Notes under the pieces: model-generated
The model's input: only the letters and a program-made list of their open reading frames with translations
Told to the model about the DNA's origin: nothing
Databases searched by the model: none
Translations under genes and position numbers: made by a program
Shown: positions 11,349 to 23,000 of the stretch, one piece after another
Layout: each line of letters opens with the position of its first letter
Position numbering within the stretch: the stretch's first letter is position 1
Assembly (NCBI GenBank): GCA_023053545.1
Contig: JAKZAN010000004.1
Span: 8,866,001-8,930,000, forward strand
Length of the DNA: 64,000 nt
Origin: Lepidurus packardi
Lineage: Eukaryota > Arthropoda > Branchiopoda > Notostraca > Triopsidae
Reading direction: 5' to 3'

Positions 11349-12569
11349 TCAACGTTTCTTGTAAATACATGGTTTGAGTACCAAATCTCCCCATTGCGGC
11401 TTAGTTTTCACCCCAGCAGTTTTCTTGAACTCCGCCAGAAAGAAAACGTCCTTTACGTTTTTGGAAACGAGTTGGAAACCGTACTTTTCTATGACTTTTA
11501 GGAAAGATTCCACGTTTTCGCACCGACTTTCCACCTCGGCTACTTTAAGCAAACCACTAAAAATAATTGTTAATTGCCTTAAAAATTTATTGTTTGGGTA
11601 TTTTACCCCATTTGAAGGACTCGATTGGCTTCGATAAGGAAATCCGGAAGGTTGGTACCCATTAAGGAAAGGCAAAATATTGCTACGTCCACCGATTTGG
11701 GTGTTAATGGCACATGGGCCATATCGCAGGCAGTGACATGTTCGTTTGCAGCTACTAAATCAAAAGAATGGACTTTGTTGGGTACAGACTGGGCTAGTTG
11801 GGCTTCTCCACAGCCAAAATCAGCAATTATCTTCTTTTTAGACCTTAAAAAACACAATTAATCCAGGCGTCTCTAAAATGTATAATAAAATTGTTAAAAG
11901 TCTTGTAGAATTTACATTTTATGGATATCAGCGATGATCATGTGTAAAGGATTAACTGGCCATTTTAAAACTTGCTGTTGGAAACCTTGGTGGTAGACGT
12001 TAAACGCTTGGGGATCGTTTTTGAAGAGCTTGACAGCTTCATCACTTGTTATGGTATACAATTGTTCATTCAAATGCCTTATGACATTAAAAGAAACGAT
12101 TTTTAATGGTTTTCGAGGAATATGAAAGTTTTTATTGAATTTACCTGAAACGAGCTCCTTCCAGGCGACTTTTAGCCGCTTCTAGTAAAGATGGCTTGGG
12201 TTTTAGTTTGAAAAACTTGGTTTTGTTGGTCTTTTCTGCTTCTGAAAGTGTTACAGTAGATTTCTGTTTTTTCAACTCGGGTTTTGAACTGTTTTTAGGC
12301 TTCTGTTTTGGTTTCTGGGGAGTCGACCTGGCTGAAAGCGTTTTACTAACTATTGTTTCTGCTGAATTCCTTTTGTTGTTGGAATTAAGCATTTTTTTTA
12401 AGCGTTTTATATCGAAGTTGGCTTTCTTAGCAGTGGGAGTCCTTTTCGTTGATGTTTGGCCATTTCTTGTTTTTTTATGCAGCAAATGCCCTTTGTTTAA
12501 CTGTTTGGCTTTATTTGTCTTGCTGGCATTATTTGGCGCCATCCGGGGCCCAGACTGCTTCGCTTTCAT
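11349..12569 (-). CDS. RRP8: Ribosomal RNA-processing protein 8 (nucleomethylin), SAM methyltransferase
   Basis: Four exons (12569-12145, 12077-11916, 11843-11607, 11556-11349) give 343 residues. About 140 N-terminal residues are Lys/Arg/Asn-rich, low in structure and nucleolar-signal-like. The rest is the RRP8 methyltransferase. It begins with the family's FRHLNEQLY and [10 protein letters not shown] motifs, then the SAM-binding [11 protein letters not shown] loop, [11 protein letters not shown], and [23 protein letters not shown]. It ends in LKPCIYKKR. The family methylates N1 of an adenosine in the large-subunit rRNA and takes part in rDNA silencing. The gene is head to head with MRPS35, with 366 bp between the start codons. 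Confidence 0.95.
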
Positions 12570-12935
12570 TCCAAATCAAGCTTCAATTTTCTAACTAAAG
12601 AATACAAAACGAGAGAGAATTTTTTAAAAAAAGAGTGAAACTAGATGAAATAAAAGAATACAATCCGACAATATGAATTTCTTACTTACTATGAAACGTA
12701 AAGCTGTCAAAACCACGTGAAAACAAGCCGAAATTGTATAGGTCCGCCCATTCTTGAAAAACCACCACGCGATTCGTCAAGTTTACGGGCTGTAGCCGTA
12801 AAGGCGGTTCATACGAACCCATCACTGTTCGCTTCAAACTGTTTTGTCATTCGCGCTTTGCCTCTTCACAATCCCCTCTTCCTTGAACTGTAAACAAAAG
12901 TCTTTCCCACGAAACTCGTGTGAACTCTAGCAAAA
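12570..12935. promoter_or_regulatory. Divergent promoter region of RRP8 and MRPS35
   Basis: 366 bp separate the start codons of two genes for ribosome biogenesis, one nucleolar and one mitochondrial. No TATA box is obvious. A perfect FOXO core, GTAAACAA, lies at 12890-12897, about 40 bases before the MRPS35 ATG. One such site can occur by chance, so it only marks a candidate. Confidence 0.4.
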
Positions 12936-14464
12936 ATGAAAACACTCCTAATGTCTAAATCTAAGTTATTTAACCCTCGGTCTCTTATTTTAGCGCAAAA
13001 ATATTATTCAACCCAAGCTCCCATACTTCCAGCGCAAGGTGAAGCAAGTTCTAAAGCCCAAGAACTGTCATATTTACACGGCAATTTCTGTTCTCTACTT
13101 GAAATGCAAATAACTTTTCTCTTTTCGTGTGAAATCTGTAGAGGAAGAGACCTTCAGAACATTAGATCTGGGACTTAAAAAGAAGTTTATACGGCGAACA
13201 AGAGGAAGAAACAATGGACCCACCCTCCCCATTTCTCCTCCAAGGTTATGAAAATGGCAAAGAAAATTTTATAAAACCTAACACTACCATTAATCGTCAT
13301 ATTATAGGTACGAGAAAATGTCACCCGATCAAGACTGGGGCAACGTATGGCCTACCGCCCGTTCTTTCCATCCAGCTTCGGTTCCTCTGCCAGTAAGACA
13401 GGGGTACGTGCCTTTGGGTCAAGCAGCTCCCGGTAAATTCGGCAACGCCGAACTAATGAAAATCCCAAACTTTCTCCACTTGACCCCTCCTGTTATTCAA
13501 AAGCAATGTGAAGCTCTGAAAAGTAATCTAACGTAATGAAAATTAATTTCACCTTTTTCCTAACCTTACTTTCATTCTTTAGAGTTTTGCAACACATGGC
13601 CTAAAGGTTTGGGAACAGAAAAGTTGATGGGACAGCATCTTCCAGTGGAGTTATCTTACAGCGACTACTGCCATTCTTCACCTACGATTCGCGATGCGAG
13701 AGCTCGTATTGTCACGCTAAAAGTAACTTTAAAAATAAAGGGTCTAAAGTCAATTTCAACTTGCTTTATTGGGTTCGTATGTTTGTTTTATTTTTAACAG
13801 GTCAAAGTACAGGATTTACCGCTGGATGAAAGAGCTCGCGACAAGTTCCTGCGTTTGGTAGGCCATCGTTATCAAGAAAAGAGCGACGAATTAACTGTAG
13901 TGGCTGAACGTTGTCCTCTCCGCAAGCAAAACACGGATTACGCCTTGTATCTGCTCAACGTCCTAGTTTCCGAAGCGCGGGTGAAAAACCTTACCTACTT
14001 ATCCCTTGTTTTTCTACATATGAAAGATTTTGAAAGAATTCTTCGTTTTTATGTTTTTGTAGAACGTAGAGGCGTGGGAGACGGAAAAGAGCCTAGAAGA
14101 CATGGAAAAGTTTGTGTTTGAAGGCAGCCAATCGGACACTAACGTACGTCGCACGTTATCAGCTTTACGCCAGAGTGGTCTGGAAATTGAGAACGAGAAA
14201 CAAAGTGTGGAGCAATACGCCCAAGCCGTCACCCAGCTCCATAACGACGGTAACGATAACACTTTCCTTGTTAACCTAAGAAATTAGAAAACTCAAAACA
14301 GAAAAAATAAAGTTAACTTTCAATCTTTTTTTTCCATTGTTTTATTGTTTTGCTTTCTAGGTGAGGATCGTTGCACACTAAACCAATACCGGGAAGCAGT
14401 GACGGTTCTATTAGGTTTGAAGAAACCTTTGCCCGACTTAACCGCTGCTCAACTACGCAGTTGA
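12936..14464 (+). CDS. MRPS35: Small-subunit mitochondrial ribosomal protein mS35
   Basis: Seven exons (12936-13038, 13142-13244, 13308-13522, 13583-13722, 13801-13980, 14063-14249, 14361-14464) join to 343 residues. The N-terminus is basic and Ser/Leu-rich like a mitochondrial presequence. Conserved MRPS35 blocks follow: [40 protein letters not shown] and [20 protein letters not shown], and a C-terminal helix [11 protein letters not shown]. It is a structural part of the 28S subunit. If the last intron is retained, translation ends after 12 further residues at 14287, with AATAAA about 20 bases on, so a shorter C-terminus is possible. Confidence 0.93.
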
Positions 14465-14753
14465 ACAGAAAAAGAATGTCCTTCTTTGGTCCATCGCACG
14501 TGTATTCACGTGTAGAAGTGTAGTCATTTCCCCCTGGAACACGAGAGAAAGAGAGAAAGAAAGGAAAAATACAAGCACTTTTATCCCTATGTTCATTCAA
14601 GACACGTTTCCATGGCATTCCGTTTGATACGGTACGGCGCTGGGACAAAACAGGATGGGAAAGGCCAAAGATATGAGCCTCTCAAACATTTTTGTTTTCC
14701 ATTCGTTGTAGCTTTTTTTCTCCTAAAAATGGCGTAATTTGTACCACAAAATG

Positions 14754-14813
14754 TCTCGCCAGAACTTCAGCATGATCTACAATTCTCGCCAGAACTTCAG
14801 CATGATCTACAAT
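14754..14813. repeat. Perfect 30 bp tandem duplication, two copies
   Basis: The 30-base unit starting TCTCGCCAGAACTTCAGC occurs twice back to back with no mismatch (14754-14783, 14784-14813). It lies about 290 bases downstream of the MRPS35 stop codon. Identity suggests a recent slippage or duplication event. Confidence 0.9.
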
Positions 14814-16902
14814 TTTACAAAAAATATCTTTTAGAACACTTCCTTGTAGGAAGTAAGCCAATTTGGGCGGGTTTCGGTGGTTGGTGGTGTATTAGCCAAG
14901 TTACAGCAGTAGCGACACGACGATGAGGGGCGGGCCTGGTCTGAAAACTGTGCCTTGCCTTGGGTGGTAGAAAGGAGAGAGGGACTTTCCTTTCGATTCA
15001 TTGTCACGGTTTTGTCTTCTTTTTGTTTGAGCAGAGCCTCTCATCACGCTCCCACCTGGATGGGAAAAAGCCGTCCCCCTTTTTCTTTTTTCCTAAACTC
15101 GCAGCCAGCACGTACAGCCCACACACAATGATACGTATACATGACATGCACAACGCGATATTTCACAACTTAAGTTTTTTTGCAAATTAGTTTTTTTTTC
15201 GTTTGCTTGCACTTGCCTCACAACCCAATGAAAAAATAAGAAAGCCTGACAGCAGAACAGGGCCGACTCACACGATTTTCGTTTCGCATTACCAAAAAAA
15301 AAAAAAGACAAAATAATCAAAGCTACCTCTTCTTTTAATAATGTTTTATACTTAAATTTCACCCAGAAATAAACATGTTAACTTTCTTCATCTCCACTCT
15401 TTGCTATATACGCGTCTCCCTGGAGATCTACTGGGTAAAAAGACTACTTCAGCTTTCGTATTTGTACATTCTTTGCAAAAGAAAGGAAGATTAATAATAA
15501 ATAAAAACGGAAAAAAAGGAAACGAAGAAGAATTAAGTTATGCTGCTCTATCACATCGGTTAACCCCTCCCCCCCCCCCCCTTCTAGTTTTTTTCTTAAC
15601 TCTCTTTTAATAGTCAACATTCTATATACTCTAATTTGCCTCTTTAACTAATTAACAAACAGAAGGGGTGGTGAATCATTTTCCGGGCGCAAAAATGGTG
15701 TAAACCATTTCTTTTTTGCGAAAAAAGGGACCGAAATGTTGGGTAATGATGCCGGATTTCAAATTTGGCGGGAACCATGTAAGCCATGCCTCTTTTCCTA
15801 GCTCTTTTTTTTCATAATATTAAGCGGTATATGTATGTGTGTGTTCTAAGACTTACGAGAGACGTAATAAAAATTTTGGCTACAGTTTCTTCCTGAGATG
15901 GGTGTGTCACATCGTCACCAACATCAATGTCATCTTAATAAACCCCGCCCACCCTGCACAAACTATCTAATGAAAAAATGCCCAATCATGTTTTTTTTAG
16001 TTTTTTGAGCCCTTGTTAAAAAAAAAAATGGAAATTAAAACCAAGAAGTTATCACGCGCAATCTCTCCCAAAAAACAAAAAATATTTTTCTACAAAAATG
16101 TTCCCCATTTGCAAGGAAGCCCCGCCTCCTCCGTCACCCTTTAAGAAGGCGGGTTTTCTTTATGGCACGCTGGCCCCGCCCTCTTAACGAATATTTTTTC
16201 CTTTTAGCTCCAGAATGCCGGCAGCTAAAAAAGAAAATATACAAAAAAATGTAACAAAAAATGCACAACCTTTTCGTTTTTTAACACAACGAACGAAAAA
16301 AAAAATGGGATTACAATCAAATCCCTCTTTGCCTGTTTTTGGGGGTTAAATTGTCACTTCTTGGGGAGGCTTTTGGGTACGTATAGTATAGCGACTAATA
16401 ATTGACGAAATGTTTTTCTTCTGTTTTCTTTCTTGACAATCCTGGTATAACTTGTAAAAGCAGGCTGCACTGTGTGACGCACTGGGGGGAGAGGGAAGAA
16501 ATTGTAGGAGGGTTTTCTTCTTCCGTTTTTTGTTAACAAATTTAAGCCGCGCACAGTTTCCCTGCAACGAGATAAAACAAAGATTATTAACAACCATTCA
16601 ACATGATAATGCAAGCTATTATATCACTTAAAAGGCAATAGACATCGAAGCAAGCGTAGCAGGGCCGTAACCAGAATTTTGGTTGGGTAAGGGGGGGTAG
16701 TATGTGGATATCGCTACGGAGAAAAAAAATTTCGGGGTGGATGAGTTAAAAACCCCCCTGGGTACGGGTCTGAAGCGTAGTGATGTGTTCCCTTCTGTCA
16801 TGCACGACATAGTAATGTACTGATAAAAGAACTAAATAAAAAAATAAGGCAACGTGGCTTTTTATGTCACGGACGTGTCAATGCACATGGATCCCGAGAG
16901 CT

Positions 16903-16986
16903 TTGTTTACTATTTTAAGCATGGGAGTAAACAATAACCATGAGAAACAAGCGTTGTAAGACCGCCATGACACATTTGTGACGTCA
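16903..16986. promoter_or_regulatory. Inverted pair of FOXO-binding cores plus CRE downstream of FOXO
   Basis: TTGTTTAC (16903-16910) and GTAAACAA (16927-16934) are perfect, oppositely oriented copies of the FOXO/DAF-16 core, separated by 16 bases. A perfect CRE palindrome, TGACGTCA, lies at 16979-16986. The cluster is 3.1 kb downstream of the FOXO stop codon. Binding is inferred from motif identity only. Confidence 0.35.
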
Positions 16987-19900
16987 CGGCTCAAACTTGC
17001 ATGCCAGTAACAAGTGAACTGCTATTGCAGCAAATGTGAACCACAGACCATCCTTCTAGAACCATGTAGACTACAACAGTCAATTCGCAACCTTAACACA
17101 CGGTTTTTTGCTGGCTACTGTGTCCTTAGAATGTAGTGTACAATATAGAACATCTAACCCTTCCCCGCCTTACTAACCCTTCTAACCCTTCTTTTTAGTC
17201 ACGCAATATTGGACAAGAAGGAAATCGTAGGGATTCTTGTGCTTTTATACCCCCGACAGTCCTGTTCATTTACAGGAAAGGCCGGACGTGCTCATCACTC
17301 ACCCCTTGTTCTCACCCCATCACCCTCTGCAATCAAGTGACTTTTTTCTTCTCCGTTTCCCCTTTTTTCTCTCTCGAGGAAAAGGCAAGAATCACACATA
17401 TCTATTTTGCTAGGCCTGTTAAGACAAGAGATCTTGTGCGTAAAGCTAAATAAACCCACCCCGAAAGGGTTAAAACACCCTCTCGTCCTTTTTTGTGGCT
17501 TTCTAACTCCCACCTGTTCATCCCTCACCCTACGAGTTAATTGTTGTGGTCCTCCCTAATTGGTGCTAGGACGCACGACGTGTGTGGGAGTAGAACCTTC
17601 TTCTTTTTTTTTTTGTCTTTTTCCTCTTATATTTCGCCTATAAGAGGCTAAAGGACGGGTTAAAGGGTTGGAAGGGAGGGAAAAAGGGTGGACTCTGTCC
17701 CCTTAAAAGAGGGATTCACCCTTCGGTCCCCTTATAGAGACGTGGAAGAAGAAGCCAAGCTTTCGAAGCCGATACAAGAGGCTCATTTCCGAAGGCCTAA
17801 AGGACTTGGGGATCTGGTTGCAGTGAGGCTTCACTCACTTCCGTGTAATTTCCCCACCCTCATGTGTCAATCACTCACTCGAGCCACCCTACTTCCCCAC
17901 TCTATTCTGTCCTACCACCCCTCTCCTCTTCTCCCTTTTTCCCTTGATAGAAGAGGCCTATAGACCCACATCTTTCCAGCCCAGCGAATTTGGGAAAACT
18001 AGGTCAGGCGGACGCGTTACGGAAAAATTCCATGAAAAATCTTTAAAAAAAAAATCTTCCTCGAAAGAACAAAAATAAGTGAAAGATGCCAAAAAAAAAA
18101 TCTTATAGGGAGAGGGGGTTAAAAATAGGGATCGAGAGGGTTGAGGTATTGCAATCTCATGAGTGAGTGGGCGGAGCTTAGTCCCAAGTTTGTCATTTGA
18201 CGGTATTGATGGATGGTACCGAGCACAGATATGAAGTATTGCTTCTATGCGTAATCACGCATTTTTCCACTCACTTGACTTCACGTCGCAGTCGATTTTT
18301 GTGCGAAAGTAAGCCAAAAAAGAGGCAGCAGAGCAATACTAAAATGCGGTACGACCAATCCATCAAACCACCTGTCATCGCCGTTGGCATTGCCTTCGTT
18401 TGTCCTTTTCTTACAGAATCAAAAAAAAAATCTTCCCAGGAAAACAGACCAAACTGAAGGTTAGTTGAAATAATTCCATAAAATTAGGATTGATTCATAA
18501 TTTAAAGATTCTTAAGCTGTGATTGTCATCCATTTCTGTTATCTCTTGTCTTTGTTGACAACATTTAGTCCCAATCAGGAACTCGGGCCGACTCCAAAAG
18601 GAATCAGAATGTGGTTCTAAACGTGTCCTCCGGGGGTTTAGGCAAGGACAATTAACGACTGATCAGGGTAAAGTAAAGTAATTGTCGCCTCCCGGCCACA
18701 ATAACATGCACCCTGGGGCTAAGAGTACAGCTTTTAACCCCTATGGTTGTGTTTCTTAGCTTCTCCTCCTCCTCTTTTGTCTTAAAAAGAGTTTTCTTGA
18801 ATTTAGTTTCTGCGGTCTGGATCAATAGAATCATAACAGTCATAAGTCTAGTCGCTTCATAACGAAAATTTGCATAAGGACAAATCTGATTACTCGGTTT
18901 TAAAAAAACAAAATGAAAAAGAGAAAGCCCTAGTTTATTTTCTTTCTTGCTCTGGAATGAATCATCCGACTAGACTTGGTAGAAAAATGGTCCAGAAAAT
19001 TGGACGCCTTCTAAGTAACCTTGCGAAAAAACAAAAATATTTCATAAGTAACTAATATTATCTAATAAAAAAAATTACACCAACATTATTTAGGCATACA
19101 CCACATATATTTTATAACATTAAGTAGCGAAGTATAGAAAAAAAAAGAAAAGTAATATTATATAAATAAATCATACTATATAAATTCAATATAAGAAAAG
19201 AATATATTTTATTATATTATTCTGGATTTTTTTCTTATATAATAGGAAAGGGGCGGAGTCACCTAAATGACTTTTGGTCCTTAATGCCCTTAATGCATAT
19301 TTACTCACAATAAAAAAGAAAGTTCTGCATAGTACGACGTTACTATGGAAATGAAAGCCAGAAGGACATTATCTTGGCGTATAAAGGAAACCCCTGGGAG
19401 ACACCCCCCCCCCCCCCCCCAATATATATACGCATATAAAAAGAACGAAAAAAGCCCCAAACGTATAATGTAACAATAGCTTTGTGCTTTTAGCCAGTTC
19501 TCCTATTGTTGCTTGTCCTTGTGTTTCGAAAAGTTCTTAACCCCTTCTGCCTTTCCTACCAGGGGAAGGAAAGAGGGCGGGACAAAAAAAGGAACTGGTC
19601 GATCTCACTAATTAGACTTCGGGACCGACCGAACAATTTCTCTTTCTTTTCCCCATCCAACAAACCAAAAAAAGCCCTGGAAATGCGAAAAATGCGTGTC
19701 AATCCCTGTGCCAGAGCTACGAGTATCGATCCGAACCAAACCTTAACCCTTTATTCCTTCTTTTTCTAATGTCTTATACTTTCCGTCTCTATATCAATTC
19801 AATATACTGAAAAAGCAAAACGAAATGAATAGAAATATGAAAGAAGTTCGACTTACTCTTAAAAATGTCCCTTTGGATTTTGCGCCGAACGTCAAAAACA

Positions 19901-20035
19901 AAAAGGGAAAGTAAAGGACCAGAATACGATGCAGATAAACCTTTGGCAAAAAAGACGCAATTGTTTCTTCCATGTACATGTGTGTGTGGTTGGATTGTTT
20001 TCTTCTGTTTTTTTCTTAGCGTTTTTTTGTGTCAT

Positions 20036-23000
20036 CTAGCGGACCCAGGATCGGCCCGTAGACATGCTGGTCGTGATGGGACAAAGGGGCGGGGGCATGG
20101 CGTTGCTACTCGAGACCACGCCCAGCATCTCGTCTAAGGAATTACTGCTCATGAACGCCGGTGGGAGGCCATACGGTGACGAGGATGACGTCACTGGCGT
20201 GGAATTGACCGAAGGCGACGGCGAAGATGAGCAAGAGGTCAGCGTGGTGGGTTGCTGAGAAGCAGAGGAAGACACGCCCATATGGGGGAAGTTAAAGTCC
20301 AGCGAGCCGTCCATGGACAACTCGTGTTTGATAACTTCATCCACGTTGCAATCGAATCCTCCTTGTAAGGTATCCAGGCTGAGGTCCAAATCCTGCGGCA
20401 TGGGTCCATTGTTGTTGAGGGCGCCCATGAGTTGGGACATCATCTGAGAGGGTGTGACCATGGCTTCTTCCTTCAGACTCTGCTGATTGGAGCCGTTATT
20501 CCCCGTGCCGTTGGTGTTTTGGCCCAAGGCGGCTCGCAGCAATGTGGCGGTGGTGGCATCAAACGAGGACAGAGAAGGGCGGTACCCGTTGGAAGGTGAC
20601 GCCCCCATACCCTCTGGCGATAAATGGAGCGTGTTGGCTTGTTGCGAAGGCGACAGCGCCTGAGAAAAAAATAAATTAAATTAGAATACAATAAATCGAA
20701 AGATAAGGACGATTCAACTCTGAAAGATTTTTTATTGTAATAATGTATACTTGTAAAGAAGGCATGTAAGGCGGCGGCGGCAGATCCGAAAGGGCGGAGC
20801 TAAGGAGTCTCTGAGGCGACCGTTTGGACTCGTTGACGTAACTGGGCGGCGGTGGATAGGGAAAACCTGCTGGGACGTGTTGTTGCTGACTGGGGTGACT
20901 ATGTTGTTGCTGCTGCTGTTGCTGGGGGAGCGACGGAGGAAAAGAGAAGCCATTGGAGCCCAGTAAACTGTCTCCGTCATTGCTTCCCGGTCCTCCTCCT
21001 CCTACGCGAAACCCATTCTCGCTCAACCCGAGCTTCATACTTTCACTCAGGTTGTCCACCAGTTGATCCGCGTTGAAACGCGGCTCCAACGACGACGGCG
21101 CGTGGTGGGGGTGGGCGTGGCGGTATAGAGTTGGGGCGGCATATTCCGGACTCCAGGGTTCCAAAAGGTCCGACTCCAAACCCATGGCCGGAATGGGCGA
21201 TAATCGACCTCCAACGGAAGAAGCATTCGAAGACGCCCGAGGCCGGAAGTCACCTGGACTAAGTTGGAATCCTCCGAGAACGGGGTGCAGTTGGGGTGAT
21301 TCGGGAAACATGTCCAAACCTTCGGAAATGGACGAGGAAGGAGAGGGCGTGGTCGTAAGTCCTGCCCTTAATGCTTCCACCTGTTTTTTTGAAGAGAAAT
21401 AATCGACTTTTAGTCCAACTTCATCCCATCCTAATTTCAATCCTCATTTATCATACAAACACACTTTAAATCCTAGAAAGTCCAAATTAAATTTCGTTTA
21501 AATCATTTTGTACTATTTTAAAAAATACATTTGAGTACCTTTTATAACGAAATCTATCTATACTTAAGAAAAAGATAGTTTTTAGTTACCTTCTTCTTGA
21601 CTCGTCCACGTTTCTTCTCGTATTTGGAAGTTTCCATGGAAGTGGCTCGTCTCCGCGCGGATTTACCCGGTTTTGCATCAGGGTTGATCATCCACCAGGA
21701 AGATTTGCCCGTACCTTCATTCTGCACTCGCATAAACCGGTTGTGGAGCGACAAATTGTGACGGATGGAATTCTTCAAACGAAAAACGTCCCAGACAAAT
21801 AATTATATTTACTATTTTTTTAATAACCAAAATTAATTACGTCCCTTACAGGCTCCTTTAGTAATCACGCAAAAATCATCTACACAACGTCACCATTAAT
21901 CTCCCTCCTTACTCGCTCTTTAAAAAAAAAAATTTTTTGATAAATGATTTCCCGCTTCCGTGAATTTTCTTTTTTTTCCTCTACCTTCACTTGGCGGGCG
22001 CCGCCAATAAATATTTTTAGGGTCGTGACCCAAAAATTAATTCCATCTCTCCCTTTCTCCTCTTGTCACCCAAAGAATATCTTTCTCCATAAAAAAAAAT
22101 GCCTATTTTTGGAAACGGTCCTCAAAAAAAACTTCGGTCTTTTCGTCCCCAAATTCCACTTCCATCCCTGATTTTCCTTACTTTTATTACATGTTACTTT
22201 TTTTTGGCCTTTTCTTTCTTGGGTGTGTCTCCCCCAAAAAGGACCTTAAATTATGCAACGTGTCTAACCAAGTTCCCTAAGGGCGACGTGTGTTTAAGTC
22301 TGTCCATATTAATGTCCCACATCTGAGAAAAAGTTGGGACTTGATCAAGCTATGCAAATCACGCCTCATCACGTGATCCTAGTGAGCATCACGGGATGAC
22401 AGCGTGTTCGTTTTTTTTTGTTTCTAAGGTCAACTTTTTGATATACACAGCAGCATCTCTGCTCTCAAATTTTCCTAGGGTTTTTAATTAGCTCTCTTAA
22501 TTAAAGCAAAAATAAAAGGAAATATGGGTGGGACTCGCTTCCTTTTTCTTTCCTTTGGAGGGTTCTTCTTTCCCATAGTGACTTATAGGTAATCTTCCGA
22601 GCCGAAGAAAAAGTAAAGCGAGAGATTAGGAACAAAGCAGACCGTTTATGTTAGCGAGGACGGCACCCCAAATGCAATGCAATGAAAGTTGCCTGTTTAG
22701 TGATAGCGATAAGCAGAGTAAAAGGGCCAAACGACTTGGGCCGTTGGAAGCAAGCAAAGTCCAAGGTGAAAATGAGAAACTTGCAATAGGTTCTTCGGAA
22801 CTTGTTCTTCTTAGTGAAGAAGACAGAACCTGGATAGAGAGAACCAGAAGAGTAGAGTAAGAGAGATGGAGAGAGGACGAAAGAGAGAACGAGAGATAGA
22901 TAACCCGTAAGCTATGCGTCCACATGTCCATCACGTTCTCAGATTTCTAGGCTTTTTAGTCCACACCCATTTTTTTTCTTGTCTTTCTTCCTTACTTTTT

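Larger units (their letters stand above)
14465..20035. other. 5.6 kb without recognised genes; probable FOXO 3' UTR and intergenic DNA
   Basis: No open frame here has splice support or family resemblance. The part next to 20035 is probably the FOXO 3' UTR, which is long in other animals; its end was not located. The stretch contains many homopolymer runs, including C17 at 19404-19420 and a C run near 15570, a 30 bp tandem duplication at 14754-14813, and a cluster of FOXO and CRE motifs at 16903-16986. A/T-rich DNA dominates 19040-19240. Confidence 0.6.

Noticed and set aside
17688..17963. Open frame with protein-like composition in the FOXO downstream region
   Set aside because: No splice signals, no family resemblance, and the second half becomes Ser/Pro/Leu low complexity; not enough to call a gene.
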